Shown here: piece by piece, positions 45,741 through 54,038 of the stretch | How positions within the stretch are numbered: the stretch's first letter is position 1 | Layout of the letters: each line of letters starts with the position of its first letter | Assembly (NCBI RefSeq): GCF_001692325.1 | Contig: NZ_LXKN01000073.1 | Location: 62,001-126,000 of the forward strand | Length of the DNA: 64,000 nucleotides | Origin: Rhizobium sp. AC27/96 | Lineage (GTDB): Bacteria > Pseudomonadota > Alphaproteobacteria > Rhizobiales > Rhizobiaceae | Direction of reading: 5' to 3' | Translations under genes and position numbers: made by a program | Notes under the pieces: generated by a model | Database searches by the model: none | The model's input: only the letters and a program-made list of their open reading frames with translations | What the model was told of the DNA's origin: nothing

Positions 45741-47723
45741 CTATAACGGGGCGACATTGTCGAGATTTGGCTGGACAACGGTCATATCGGCCTCGCGTTC
45801 GCGATAGACCAGATCGACCACTTCGCTACTTGGCGAATAGCCGGATACGAGTTTCTCCAGCAGAGTTCGCGCCAGAGGTATGTCGTTTTCGTCCAGCGCC
45901 GCCTCGAGCGCGACGAGCCGCTGCGAAAGCTCCGGCCAAAGCAGGAAGTCTTCCTTGGCATGCATGATGCGGGGATGGCTTGTCTGCTGTGGGTTGTCGC
46001 CGATCAGCAGCTCCTCATAGAGCTTCTCGCCCGGCCTCAGCCCGGTGATCTCAAGCTCTATATCGCCATCCGGCTCGTCCTCGTCGCGCACCGTCAGGCC
46101 GGAAAGCTCGACCATTCGCCGGGCGAGATCGGCAATGCGCACCGGCTCACCCATGTCGAGCAGGAACACGTCGCCGCCGGCCGACATGGCGCCGGCCTGG
46201 ATCACGAGCTGCGATGCCTCGGGAATGGTCATGAAATAGCGGGTGATATCCGGATGCGTCAGCGTGATCGGGCCGCCATCGCGGATCTGCTGGCGGAAGA
46301 GAGGCACGACGGAGCCGGAGGAACCAAGAACGTTGCCGAAACGGACCATCGCAAAATTGGTGCTGGCGACCCCGGGCTTGCGGTCAGCGTTCATGGCCTG
46401 CAGCACCATTTCCGCCAGCCGCTTGCTGGCGCCCATGATATTGGTCGGACGCACAGCCTTGTCGGTGCTGATCAGCACGAAATCCTCGACGCCATGGTCG
46501 CGTGCCGCCTCGGCCGTTATCTGGGTGCCAAGGACATTGTTGCGCACACCTTCGACGGGATTGTACTCGACAAGCGGCACATGCTTGTAAGCGGCCGCGT
46601 GATAGACGGTCTTCGGATGCCATGCCGCCATGATCTGGCCGATCCGTCGCGCATCCCGTACGGAGGCGAGAAAGGGTATGATGCGGATATCGGCATATCC
46701 CGCGGAGGCAGCCAGTTTTTCGAGTTCGCCGTGAATGGCGTAAAGCCCGAATTCATTCTGCTCCACCAAGAGCAGGGCGGATGGGCCGTTTTTCATGATC
46801 TGCCGGCAAAGTTCGCTGCCGATCGAACCGCCGGCACCAGTCACCATGACCACCTTGCCGCGGATGTTCTTCTCGATCAATGCACGGTCGGGCGCGATGA
46901 CGTTGCGGCCGAGCAGATCCTCGATATCAAGCTCGCGCAGATCGGACACTGCAACGCGCCCCTGGGCGAGCGCCGTCAGGTCCGGCATGGTGCGCACCGT
47001 GACGCGCGCCTTGCGCATGTCTTCAAGGATTTCATTGCGCCGCTGCCGCGTCGCGTTCGGCAGGGCAAGCAGCACGCCCTTGATATCGCCGGATATAGTG
47101 AGCGCGGGAAGATCGGCAGGGTCATAGATCGGCAAGCCGCCCATGATGCTGCCATGCAGGTTGCGGTCGTCGTCGAGATAGCCGACGACATTAAGCTCGG
47201 CGCTATTGGCTAGCGCACCTGCAAGCTGGCGGCCCGATGCACCCGCGCCGTAAATCAGCACCTTGGCGAGCTGACTGCGGTTGAGCAGCCGTTGATAGGC
47301 ATTGCCGAACCAATAGCGGGTCCACATGCGCGACAAGCCGATACAGATCAGCAGCAGCAGGGGCTGCAGAATACCGACAGTGCGCGGCACGCCGGGCACG
47401 CTGATCGCGGTAAAAATCGTCATGAAGGCGAGCCCGTAGATCGCCACCGCCTTGAGCACGGTCACAAAAGCCGACAGACCCGCATAGCGGAAAATCGCGC
47501 GGTAGAGACCCAGCACGATGAAGATGGGTATGCCAACCAGAAGCGAGACCACGGCCGGCAGCCATTCGACGCCTTCCAGGATCACCCAGTCGTCGAGGCG
47601 CAGGCAATAGGCGAACCACACCGTCAATACACAGAGGCTGGCGTCGACTAGCAGGGCGAGCGCTCGCTTGGTCGAGCGAGGCAGCGCCAGAAAGGGCAGA
47701 ACGAGCTTATCGGCGGGCACCAT
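45741..47723 (-). CDS. nucleoside-diphosphate-sugar 4,6-dehydratase (CapD/WbpM type)
   Basis: 660 residues. Four N-terminal membrane helices (residues ~20-130) are followed by a first Rossmann-like domain (VLIYGAGASGRQLAGAL) and a catalytic SDR domain with VMVTGAGGSIGSELC near residue 290 and YHAAAYKHVPLVE, ISTDKAVRPTNIMGASKR. It should convert UDP-GlcNAc to a 4-keto-6-deoxy sugar at the inner membrane, for LPS O-antigen or exopolysaccharide. It converges on the GT25 gene with a gap of about 100 bases. Confidence 0.95.
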   Translation of the reverse strand: MVPADKLVLPFLALPRSTKRALALLVDASLCVLTVWFAYCLRLDDWVILEGVEWLPAVVSLLVGIPIFIVLGLYRAIFRYAGLSAFVTVLKAVAIYGLAFMTIFTAISVPGVPRTVGILQPLLLLICIGLSRMWTRYWFGNAYQRLLNRSQLAKVLIYGAGASGRQLAGALANSAELNVVGYLDDDRNLHGSIMGGLPIYDPADLPALTISGDIKGVLLALPNATRQRRNEILEDMRKARVTVRTMPDLTALAQGRVAVSDLRELDIEDLLGRNVIAPDRALIEKNIRGKVVMVTGAGGSIGSELCRQIMKNGPSALLLVEQNEFGLYAIHGELEKLAASAGYADIRIIPFLASVRDARRIGQIMAAWHPKTVYHAAAYKHVPLVEYNPVEGVRNNVLGTQITAEAARDHGVEDFVLISTDKAVRPTNIMGASKRLAEMVLQAMNADRKPGVASTNFAMVRFGNVLGSSGSVVPLFRQQIRDGGPITLTHPDITRYFMTIPEASQLVIQAGAMSAGGDVFLLDMGEPVRIADLARRMVELSGLTVRDEDEPDGDIELEITGLRPGEKLYEELLIGDNPQQTSHPRIMHAKEDFLLWPELSQRLVALEAALDENDIPLARTLLEKLVSGYSPSSEVVDLVYREREADMTVVQPNLDNVAPL

Positions 47724-47936
47724 CGGTCAGCTCCCCCTGGCGCCGGTCATCAAAGCGATACGCCGCGTCTCTCGCATAGATCGTCTCACAATGCACCGCA
47801 TGACGCATGATAATTGCATCGTACTTTCATCAGCGGATTCCAATTCATTCCAGCGCCGATTTACATGTAGAACAGCCGGCACACAATTGCATCCTCGATG
47901 TTGGGGAGGCGGCTCACGCAGAAAGATGGGAAGGGA

Positions 47937-49625
47937 TCACTTGCCAAGATAGCTGCGCAGGACCGGATGGCGGAACAGGCCGAGGAGAATGGCAAAGGCC
48001 ATTCCGAGGCCAGCCCCGAAAAGCGCACCTGCGATCAGGCCCGCTACCATCATCACCTTTCGGCCGGGGCCGTCGGCTTTCAACGGCGGCTCGGCTTCCG
48101 AAATCACGCGGATATTGCTCTGCGACAAATCCTGCGCATCGCTTGTCTGGCCGGAACGCTTCAGCAGCGACTCGTAGATATCACGGGCTGCGGTGGCCTT
48201 GCGCTGAAGTTCGTTCAGACCAACGAGCTTGCTTGACGTGTTGACCTGCGAGGCCTTCTGCACCGCCAGTTCCTTGGCGATATCCTGCTCGGCGCCCTGC
48301 GCCTGCGCATAATCGGCGCGCGCCGATGTCATCTGGCGCTGCAATTCGCTGCGGATTTCAGCGGCAAGACTGTCCAACGAGGATTTGGCTGCGAGCAGGC
48401 GTGGATGACGGGCACCGAGCTGGCTCTGCAGGCTGCCGACATTGGCGGCAAGTGTTGCATATTGCTGACGCAGGCTGCTCAACGCCGTCGATCCGCTGCT
48501 GGCGTTGGGATTATTGGGGTTGTTGGCAACCACATCCTCAAAGCTCAGCTTGCCGGCGGCGTCAGCCCGAGCCTTGGCCTCGATCGTGCGTTGCTGGGCG
48601 GTCACCAGCATGTCGTTCAGCGCCGTCAGACGCTTGTCGGAGATCAGATTGCCTTCGACGGCCACCATGTCATTGTCGGCGCGATAGGCTTCTACCGCTT
48701 TCTCGGCCGAAAGCACCTGCTGGCGCAGGTCGTCGAGCCTGCTGTCCAGTGCGCTGTTGCTTGACTTGAAGCTCTTGGCAACGGCCCCGCTTTCTTCCTC
48801 GATGAAGGAGGAAAACAGCTGGTTGGCGATCGCAGCTGATTTCTGCGGATCGCCGGTCGTCACCTTCGCGGTCACCACATAGGTGCTCGACTCGCGAGCG
48901 ATCTGCACGGCCTTCGCAAGAGCCGCCGTCGCTATGTATTTCGCTGCCTCGCCGGTGGCGCCGCCAGAAAAATGCGGATCCTGGTCGAGCTTAAGGGTAT
49001 CGACGACACGGCCAAGCACCTTGCCCGAAGACAGGATCTGGGTCTGGCTGTCGATCATCGTCGTGATCAGCTCCGGCGGCGTCGGAGCCTGCTGGGAGGA
49101 TTCGCCGCCGTTCGGTCTGGGATCGAAGTAAAGGCTCGTCTCGGCCGTGAACTTCTGCGGGATGAGCGGAATAATGGCGGCGCCAGCCACGCCACAGATT
49201 GCCGCCAGGGCGAGAACGACAAATTTCTTCGCCCAAATAGAATGGATCGCGGAGCGCAGATCGAGCAGCGGCGTGTCGGCTGGCGGCAGGACGACCGATT
49301 GGGCAGCGATCTGCGGCGGGGCAACAACGGTGGGCTCGACAGGGGCAGTGGAGGTAGCGGCGACCGCAACAGGCTCGACGACGGCGTGCGAGGTCACCTC
49401 ATCTTCAAAATCGGCTATGCCTGCACGCTTTTCAGGCGCGAAATCAGCAGGCACTGGCGCTTCGGGCCGTTCGACGGCTGCAGCCGGCTCCGGCGCCACG
49501 ACAAAATCCCGCGGACGCAAGATCGGACTGCGCAGGCGCAGGCCATCGCGCCGCGTATCTGACGGCTCGGTATCGCGCCAACTCGGAAGCTGGTCCGATC
49601 TTCTGCTTCGTTCCATTGAGCTCAT
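47937..49625 (-). CDS. Wzc/GumC-type polysaccharide co-polymerase lacking a kinase domain
   Basis: 562 residues. A ~130-residue Pro/Ala/Val-rich cytosolic tail precedes TM1 (FVVLALAAICGVAGAAIIPL), a periplasmic Wzz domain (FTAETSLYFDPRPNGGE) with coiled-coil segments (residues ~285-500), and TM2 near 535-557. The protein stops right after TM2 (HPVLRSYLGK), so there is no Walker A tyrosine kinase. It controls chain length and export of exopolysaccharide. It is upstream of the 4,6-dehydratase on the same strand with a 213-base gap that holds no gene. Confidence 0.92.
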   Translation of the reverse strand: MSSMERSRRSDQLPSWRDTEPSDTRRDGLRLRSPILRPRDFVVAPEPAAAVERPEAPVPADFAPEKRAGIADFEDEVTSHAVVEPVAVAATSTAPVEPTVVAPPQIAAQSVVLPPADTPLLDLRSAIHSIWAKKFVVLALAAICGVAGAAIIPLIPQKFTAETSLYFDPRPNGGESSQQAPTPPELITTMIDSQTQILSSGKVLGRVVDTLKLDQDPHFSGGATGEAAKYIATAALAKAVQIARESSTYVVTAKVTTGDPQKSAAIANQLFSSFIEEESGAVAKSFKSSNSALDSRLDDLRQQVLSAEKAVEAYRADNDMVAVEGNLISDKRLTALNDMLVTAQQRTIEAKARADAAGKLSFEDVVANNPNNPNASSGSTALSSLRQQYATLAANVGSLQSQLGARHPRLLAAKSSLDSLAAEIRSELQRQMTSARADYAQAQGAEQDIAKELAVQKASQVNTSSKLVGLNELQRKATAARDIYESLLKRSGQTSDAQDLSQSNIRVISEAEPPLKADGPGRKVMMVAGLIAGALFGAGLGMAFAILLGLFRHPVLRSYLGK

Positions 49626-49820
49626 GTCAGGCTTTCAGTGCTCCGCAGGCGGTCTCCGCCTCGCAGATGCCCCGAGTTTAGAAATGTTTGGCTAACGGAC
49701 CATTAAGGACGCTCCAAGGAAATCGCAGTGCCGAGGCCGCCAACTCCCCTGCCTTCACCATTGTTCAACATCATCACCCGTATGAAAGGGACACATCCGC
49801 ATGGGAGGCAGGAGCGTGCC

Positions 49821-50897
49821 ATGACCGCATCGATGACGAAGGCTCTGCTGCGCCTGACGGCCGCGGCAGTCTTGCTTGCCTCAACCACAATGGCAGATAG
49901 CAGCTTTGCGGCGGCGCAGCTTTGCTATCGTGGCGTCAATCTCTCCGGCGCGGAATATGGCGAGCGCGACGGCGTGGCCAACGTCAACTACACCTACCCC
50001 TCGGAAGAAACCGTGCGCTATTTCGCGGGCAAGGGCATGAATGTCGTGCGGCTACCCTTCCGCTGGGAGCGGCTACAGCCGGTGCTCAGCCAACCCTTCA
50101 ACGGTGACGAACTCCAGAGGCTCAAGGACGCCGTCGCCCTCATTCAGAAGCACGGCATGGTGGTCGTCCTCGACCCTCACAATTACGGCTATTACGACAA
50201 GGTCCAGCTCAAGCAACCGCCCGCAACCGAGCTCGCCTTCGGCGACTTCTGGGCGCGGCTTGCCGTCGAATTCTCCAACCAGAAGGGCGTCGCCTTCGGC
50301 CTCATGAACGAGCCGCACGACATCAAGTCGCCGGACTGGCTGGAACTCGCCAATACCGCCATCCGCAGCATCCGCACCGTCGGCGCCCGCAACCTCGTCC
50401 TCGTGCCCGGCACGAACTGGACCGGCGCGCATAGCTGGTCCGCTGATGTGCTCGGCGGCGGCGCGAATGCGACGGTCATGCTCGGCGTCACGGATCCGCT
50501 CGACTTCTACGCCTTCGAATTCCATCAATATCTGGATTCGGACAGCTCCGGCACGCATCCGGTCTGCGATGGCACCGACAATGCCAAAAGAGGCTTGAAC
50601 GATGTCACGGACTGGCTGCGCAAGAATGGAAAGCGCGGCTTCCTCGGCGAATTCGGGGTCGCCGCCAATGATGGCTGCCTCGACGGCCTCAAACAGGTGC
50701 TCGACGTCATGAACACCAATAGCGATGTCTGGCTCGGCTGGAGCTACTGGGCGGCCGGCGACTGGTGGCCACCGGAAGAACCGCTCAACATCCAGCCACA
50801 CAATGGCCGCGACAAGCCGCAGCTGAAAGTGCTGGTGGAGGGATTGAGCAAGAAGGCGACGCTTGCGCCGTCATGCGCTCTGGTCAAGCCGAAGTAA
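49821..50897 (+). CDS. secreted GH5 endoglucanase-like glycanase
   Basis: 358 residues. A signal peptide (MTKALLRLTAAAVLLASTTM ... SFAAA) is followed by a glycoside hydrolase family 5 barrel with acid/base Glu164 (FGLMNEPHD) and nucleophile Glu277 (GFLGEFGVA); RGVNLSGAEYGE and DPHNYGYYD are also typical. It should cut beta-1,4-glucan or the polysaccharide made by the neighbouring genes. The start at 49821 follows AGGAG by six bases. It is divergent from the co-polymerase and followed by a Wzy-like gene, so a role in trimming the cell's own polymer is likely. Confidence 0.94.
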   Translation: MTASMTKALLRLTAAAVLLASTTMADSSFAAAQLCYRGVNLSGAEYGERDGVANVNYTYPSEETVRYFAGKGMNVVRLPFRWERLQPVLSQPFNGDELQRLKDAVALIQKHGMVVVLDPHNYGYYDKVQLKQPPATELAFGDFWARLAVEFSNQKGVAFGLMNEPHDIKSPDWLELANTAIRSIRTVGARNLVLVPGTNWTGAHSWSADVLGGGANATVMLGVTDPLDFYAFEFHQYLDSDSSGTHPVCDGTDNAKRGLNDVTDWLRKNGKRGFLGEFGVAANDGCLDGLKQVLDVMNTNSDVWLGWSYWAAGDWWPPEEPLNIQPHNGRDKPQLKVLVEGLSKKATLAPSCALVKPK

Positions 50898-50980
50898 GGG
50901 ACGCTGGCTCGAGTCTTTGCCGCGAATCATCGGCCTGATATGGTGGTCACGGCCAGAGATCCCGCGACCTCGGATAGTTC

Positions 50981-52216
50981 ATGCAAAGTTCAGACGAAAA
51001 GCAGCCCATCAATTTCGTCATTCTTGCGGTTTCGCTGCTCGCGGTCCTCTATAATAGCATCCTCGCCTTCATCAATCACAACATCACGCCATTGACTCCA
51101 AACGCCGTCGTGATGAGCGAAATCGTGCTCCAGGCGGTCAGTTTCACCTATATTCTGACGAAGGGGATCTACGAGGAGGATATGGCGCCGCTCCTCTATC
51201 TCGTGCTGACGATCATACTCACGGTCTTCGTTATCGCCATCAACAAGCAGGCCTATATCGATCACCTTCGCAACGTGATGATCATCTTCTCGTTTTCCAT
51301 CATGGGCAGGCTCTGCAACGAGCGCACGCTCAAGCTGGCTTTCAAGATTGCCTGCATTGCCGTGCTCGCGGTGCTCATCTGCGAGATCGTGTCGGTGAAG
51401 GAATATGTCGCGCTGTTTCATCCGGCCGAATATTTTCAGAATACGCGCGGCGTGCCGCCGGCCACCTACAGCGATATCGGCCTGTTCCGTGGCGCCTTGG
51501 GCTTCGAGGGCCGATTTTCCTTCGGCCTGATAGACCACCGCTCATCCTCCGTCTTCCTGGAGCAGGTCTCGCTTGCCAATTTCTGCGGTGTGATGATCCT
51601 CTATCTCATCAGCTTTTCCGGCCGGCTTCGGCTGCTCGACAGGTTGCTGTTCCTCTCGACCGTCGTGCTGATCCTGCTGACGAACGACACGCGCACGATG
51701 CTGATCTTCAGCCTCATCTGCGTCGCCGGTTATTTCATCTATCCCTGGCTCCCGAAGGTACTCGACCTCCTGACGATGCCGGTGATCATCGTCGCCGGCT
51801 TTGTCATCCATTCGCTGAAGCCGACGGTTACCGGCGATAATTTCGTCGGGCGGATCAACGGAACGGTAAAGGCCTTCCTTGGCATGGACCTGCAGAGCAC
51901 CATCGGCCTGCAGCTCGATCAGGTCGGCATATTCTTCGACAGCGGCTATGTGTACATCATATATGGCGCCACCATCTTCGGCCTCATCCTGTTCTGGCTT
52001 TACGCCTCGCTCTATCCGGGGGGCGAGACCGTCAATCAGCGGCGCCTCGGCCACGCGCTTTCCCTTTTCCTGTTCCTGAATCTCATGATCGGCTCCACCG
52101 CCATCTTCTCGATCAAGACGGCAGGCCTGGTCTGGCTTCTCGTCGGCTTCCTGAAATTCAACGAGGGCATCCAGGCAAAACAGCCGCAAAAGCTCTCGTT
52201 TGCCACCAGCAGCTGA
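50981..52216 (+). CDS. Wzy polymerase/O-antigen-ligase-like membrane protein
   Basis: 411 residues with about ten to eleven hydrophobic helices (NFVILAVSLLAVLYNSILAF first) and a longer periplasmic loop around FHPAEYFQNTRGVPPATYSD and FSFGLIDHRSSSVFLEQVSL, as in Wzy polymerases and WaaL ligases. These families share little sequence, so the choice between them is uncertain. LLTNDTRTMLIF carries the conserved-type R after helix. It lies 83 bases behind the GH5 gene on the same strand. Confidence 0.8.
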   Translation: MQSSDEKQPINFVILAVSLLAVLYNSILAFINHNITPLTPNAVVMSEIVLQAVSFTYILTKGIYEEDMAPLLYLVLTIILTVFVIAINKQAYIDHLRNVMIIFSFSIMGRLCNERTLKLAFKIACIAVLAVLICEIVSVKEYVALFHPAEYFQNTRGVPPATYSDIGLFRGALGFEGRFSFGLIDHRSSSVFLEQVSLANFCGVMILYLISFSGRLRLLDRLLFLSTVVLILLTNDTRTMLIFSLICVAGYFIYPWLPKVLDLLTMPVIIVAGFVIHSLKPTVTGDNFVGRINGTVKAFLGMDLQSTIGLQLDQVGIFFDSGYVYIIYGATIFGLILFWLYASLYPGGETVNQRRLGHALSLFLFLNLMIGSTAIFSIKTAGLVWLLVGFLKFNEGIQAKQPQKLSFATSS

Positions 52217-52369
52217 GGCGGGGATGCGCCGCCCGAAGGCGCAATGGGAACGGCTTTTTTCCCGTCACCCTGCCTAAATTAGCGTCGAAAGCTGACGGGG
52301 CGGAAGCTATTTCCCACCCTTGCGATTTCCTTTAAGTGGGCGGCATCCTCGGCGTAAGAGAGAAGAGAC

Positions 52370-53254
52370 ATGAAGAGCTATGTACTGACAGTTGCGTGCA
52401 AGTCGACACGCGGGATCGTGGCGGCGATATCGAACTATCTGGCCGACCAGGGCTGCAATATCGTCGACTCCAGCCAGTTCGACGATCTCGATACCGGCAT
52501 GTTCTTCATGCGCGTCTCCTTCATCTCCGAGGAGGGCATCGGTGAACCAGCGCTGGTCGAAGGCTTCAAGCCGATCGCCACCAAGTTCGACATGGCTTCA
52601 GAGTTCCACGATGCCAAGAAGCGCATGAAGGTGCTGCTGATGGTCTCGCGCTTCGGCCATTGCCTGAACGACCTTCTCTACCGCTGGAAGATCGGCGCGC
52701 TGCCGATAGACATCGTCGGCGTCATCTCCAATCATTTCGACTATCAGAAGGTCGTCGTCAATCACGACATCCCGTTCCACCATATTCCGGTAACCAAGGC
52801 CAACAAGCCGGAGGCGGAAGCGCGGATCATGGATGTTGTCGAGCAGACCGGTACCGAGCTGATCGTGCTTGCCCGCTACATGCAGATCCTGTCGGACTCC
52901 ATGTGCCAGAAGATGTCGGGCCGCATCATCAACATCCACCATTCCTTCCTGCCGTCCTTCAAGGGCGCCAATCCTTACAAGCAGGCCTATGAGCGCGGCG
53001 TGAAGCTGATCGGGGCGACGGCGCATTATGTCACCGCCGATCTCGACGAGGGTCCGATCATCGAGCAGGACACGGCGCGCATCACGCATGCGCAGTCGGC
53101 CGACGATTACGTCTCGATCGGCCGTGACGTCGAGAGCCAGGTGCTGGCGCGCGCCATCCATGCGCATATCCATCACCGCAATTTCATCAACGGCAACCGC
53201 ACCGTCGTCTTCCCGGCAAGCCCCGGCTCCTACGCTTCCGAGCGGATGGGCTGA
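52370..53254 (+). CDS. purU: formyltetrahydrofolate deformylase
   Basis: 294 residues. An N-terminal ACT domain (KSYVLTVACKSTRGIVAAIS, residues 1-80) is followed by the formyltransferase-like catalytic domain with RIINIHHSFLPSFKGANPY (His of the Asn-His-Asp triad) and YVTADLDEGPIIEQD (Asp). It hydrolyses 10-formyl-THF to formate and THF, balancing the one-carbon pool. GAGAGAAGAGA precedes the ATG. The 153-base region before it has a GCGCC/GGCGC hairpin at about 52227-52243 but no riboswitch I could identify. Confidence 0.97.
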   Translation: MKSYVLTVACKSTRGIVAAISNYLADQGCNIVDSSQFDDLDTGMFFMRVSFISEEGIGEPALVEGFKPIATKFDMASEFHDAKKRMKVLLMVSRFGHCLNDLLYRWKIGALPIDIVGVISNHFDYQKVVVNHDIPFHHIPVTKANKPEAEARIMDVVEQTGTELIVLARYMQILSDSMCQKMSGRIINIHHSFLPSFKGANPYKQAYERGVKLIGATAHYVTADLDEGPIIEQDTARITHAQSADDYVSIGRDVESQVLARAIHAHIHHRNFINGNRTVVFPASPGSYASERMG

Positions 53255-53311
53255 GGCGCGGCCTAACTATTGCCGCCAATTCCCTTTTTCTTTTGCGCCG
53301 AAGCACGATTT

Positions 53312-53326
53312 GATACCGCCGGTATC
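53312..53326. promoter_or_regulatory. perfect 15-base palindrome upstream of secreted protein gene
   Basis: GATACCG-C-CGGTATC lies 26 bases before the ATG at 53353 and 58 bases after purU. No T run follows, so it looks more like an operator or a 5'-UTR hairpin than a terminator. Confidence 0.45.
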
Positions 53327-53352
53327 GAATCTGTCGGGAATAAGGAAAAGAC

Positions 53353-53904
53353 ATGTCATTCCATCGCAAGGGAACGCTGCTGCTGGCGGCGTTTCTCATG
53401 AGCACGGCGGCCGCGCACGCCGCCACTGCGGAACAGGACCCATCGAAGATCGATCTTGCCAAGCTGATCGAATGCACGACCTACGATGTGCCGAGCTACA
53501 ATAATTTCGGCATGTGGCTGACCGGGCCTGAAAGTGCGACGGCCATGAAACAGTTCGGCATGACCGAACTGCCGTCGGAAAACCCCTTCCTGCGCGAATT
53601 CCAACTCGCGGCGCCGGTGAGCGCCTTTGGGCGGCAGACGAGCAGGATCGCCTTTGCCTCCTCCGGACCCTTGGCCGTGCTCGACGAGCCCGATCCGCAT
53701 CCGCTTGCCAAGGCGCTCGGCGTGACGGCAGCGGTCGACCAACCGAACAAGTTCCTCGGGGCGAAGGAAATCCTGTCGAACAAGGAGCAGCTCGAAAATT
53801 CGGATACCGTGCTCCACACGCTCATCACCCTCAACGTCTCGACGGATGACAGCCATCCCGGCAAGACGCTGGCCGGTTGCAGCTATTCCATCGAGGTTCA
53901 ATAG
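53353..53904 (+). CDS. secreted protein of unknown function
   Basis: 183 residues. A signal peptide (GTLLLAAFLMSTAAAHAAT) is followed by a mature domain with two Cys (KLIECTTYDV and LAGCSYSIEVQ, probably disulphide-bonded) and no recognised family. AAGGAAAAG lies ahead of the ATG. It is 98 bases behind purU and may be transcribed from its own promoter near the palindrome. Confidence 0.8.
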   Translation: MSFHRKGTLLLAAFLMSTAAAHAATAEQDPSKIDLAKLIECTTYDVPSYNNFGMWLTGPESATAMKQFGMTELPSENPFLREFQLAAPVSAFGRQTSRIAFASSGPLAVLDEPDPHPLAKALGVTAAVDQPNKFLGAKEILSNKEQLENSDTVLHTLITLNVSTDDSHPGKTLAGCSYSIEVQ

Positions 53905-54038
53905 GCGACCACGCGTGGCCGGACATGATCTGCGGACTATCTTCCTTCTAAATACTCGACCACCCTATCTGTTTTGGGTGATTTTCTTTAGGATGGAATG
54001 GTTTAGTGTCGACGCAAATCAACCATCCGGGGGATGCC

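Noticed and set aside
52217..52369. Riboswitch upstream of purU
   Set aside because: A GCGCC/GGCGC hairpin and a G-rich stretch are present, but I could not fit them to the THF, ZTP, glycine or SAM aptamer cores.
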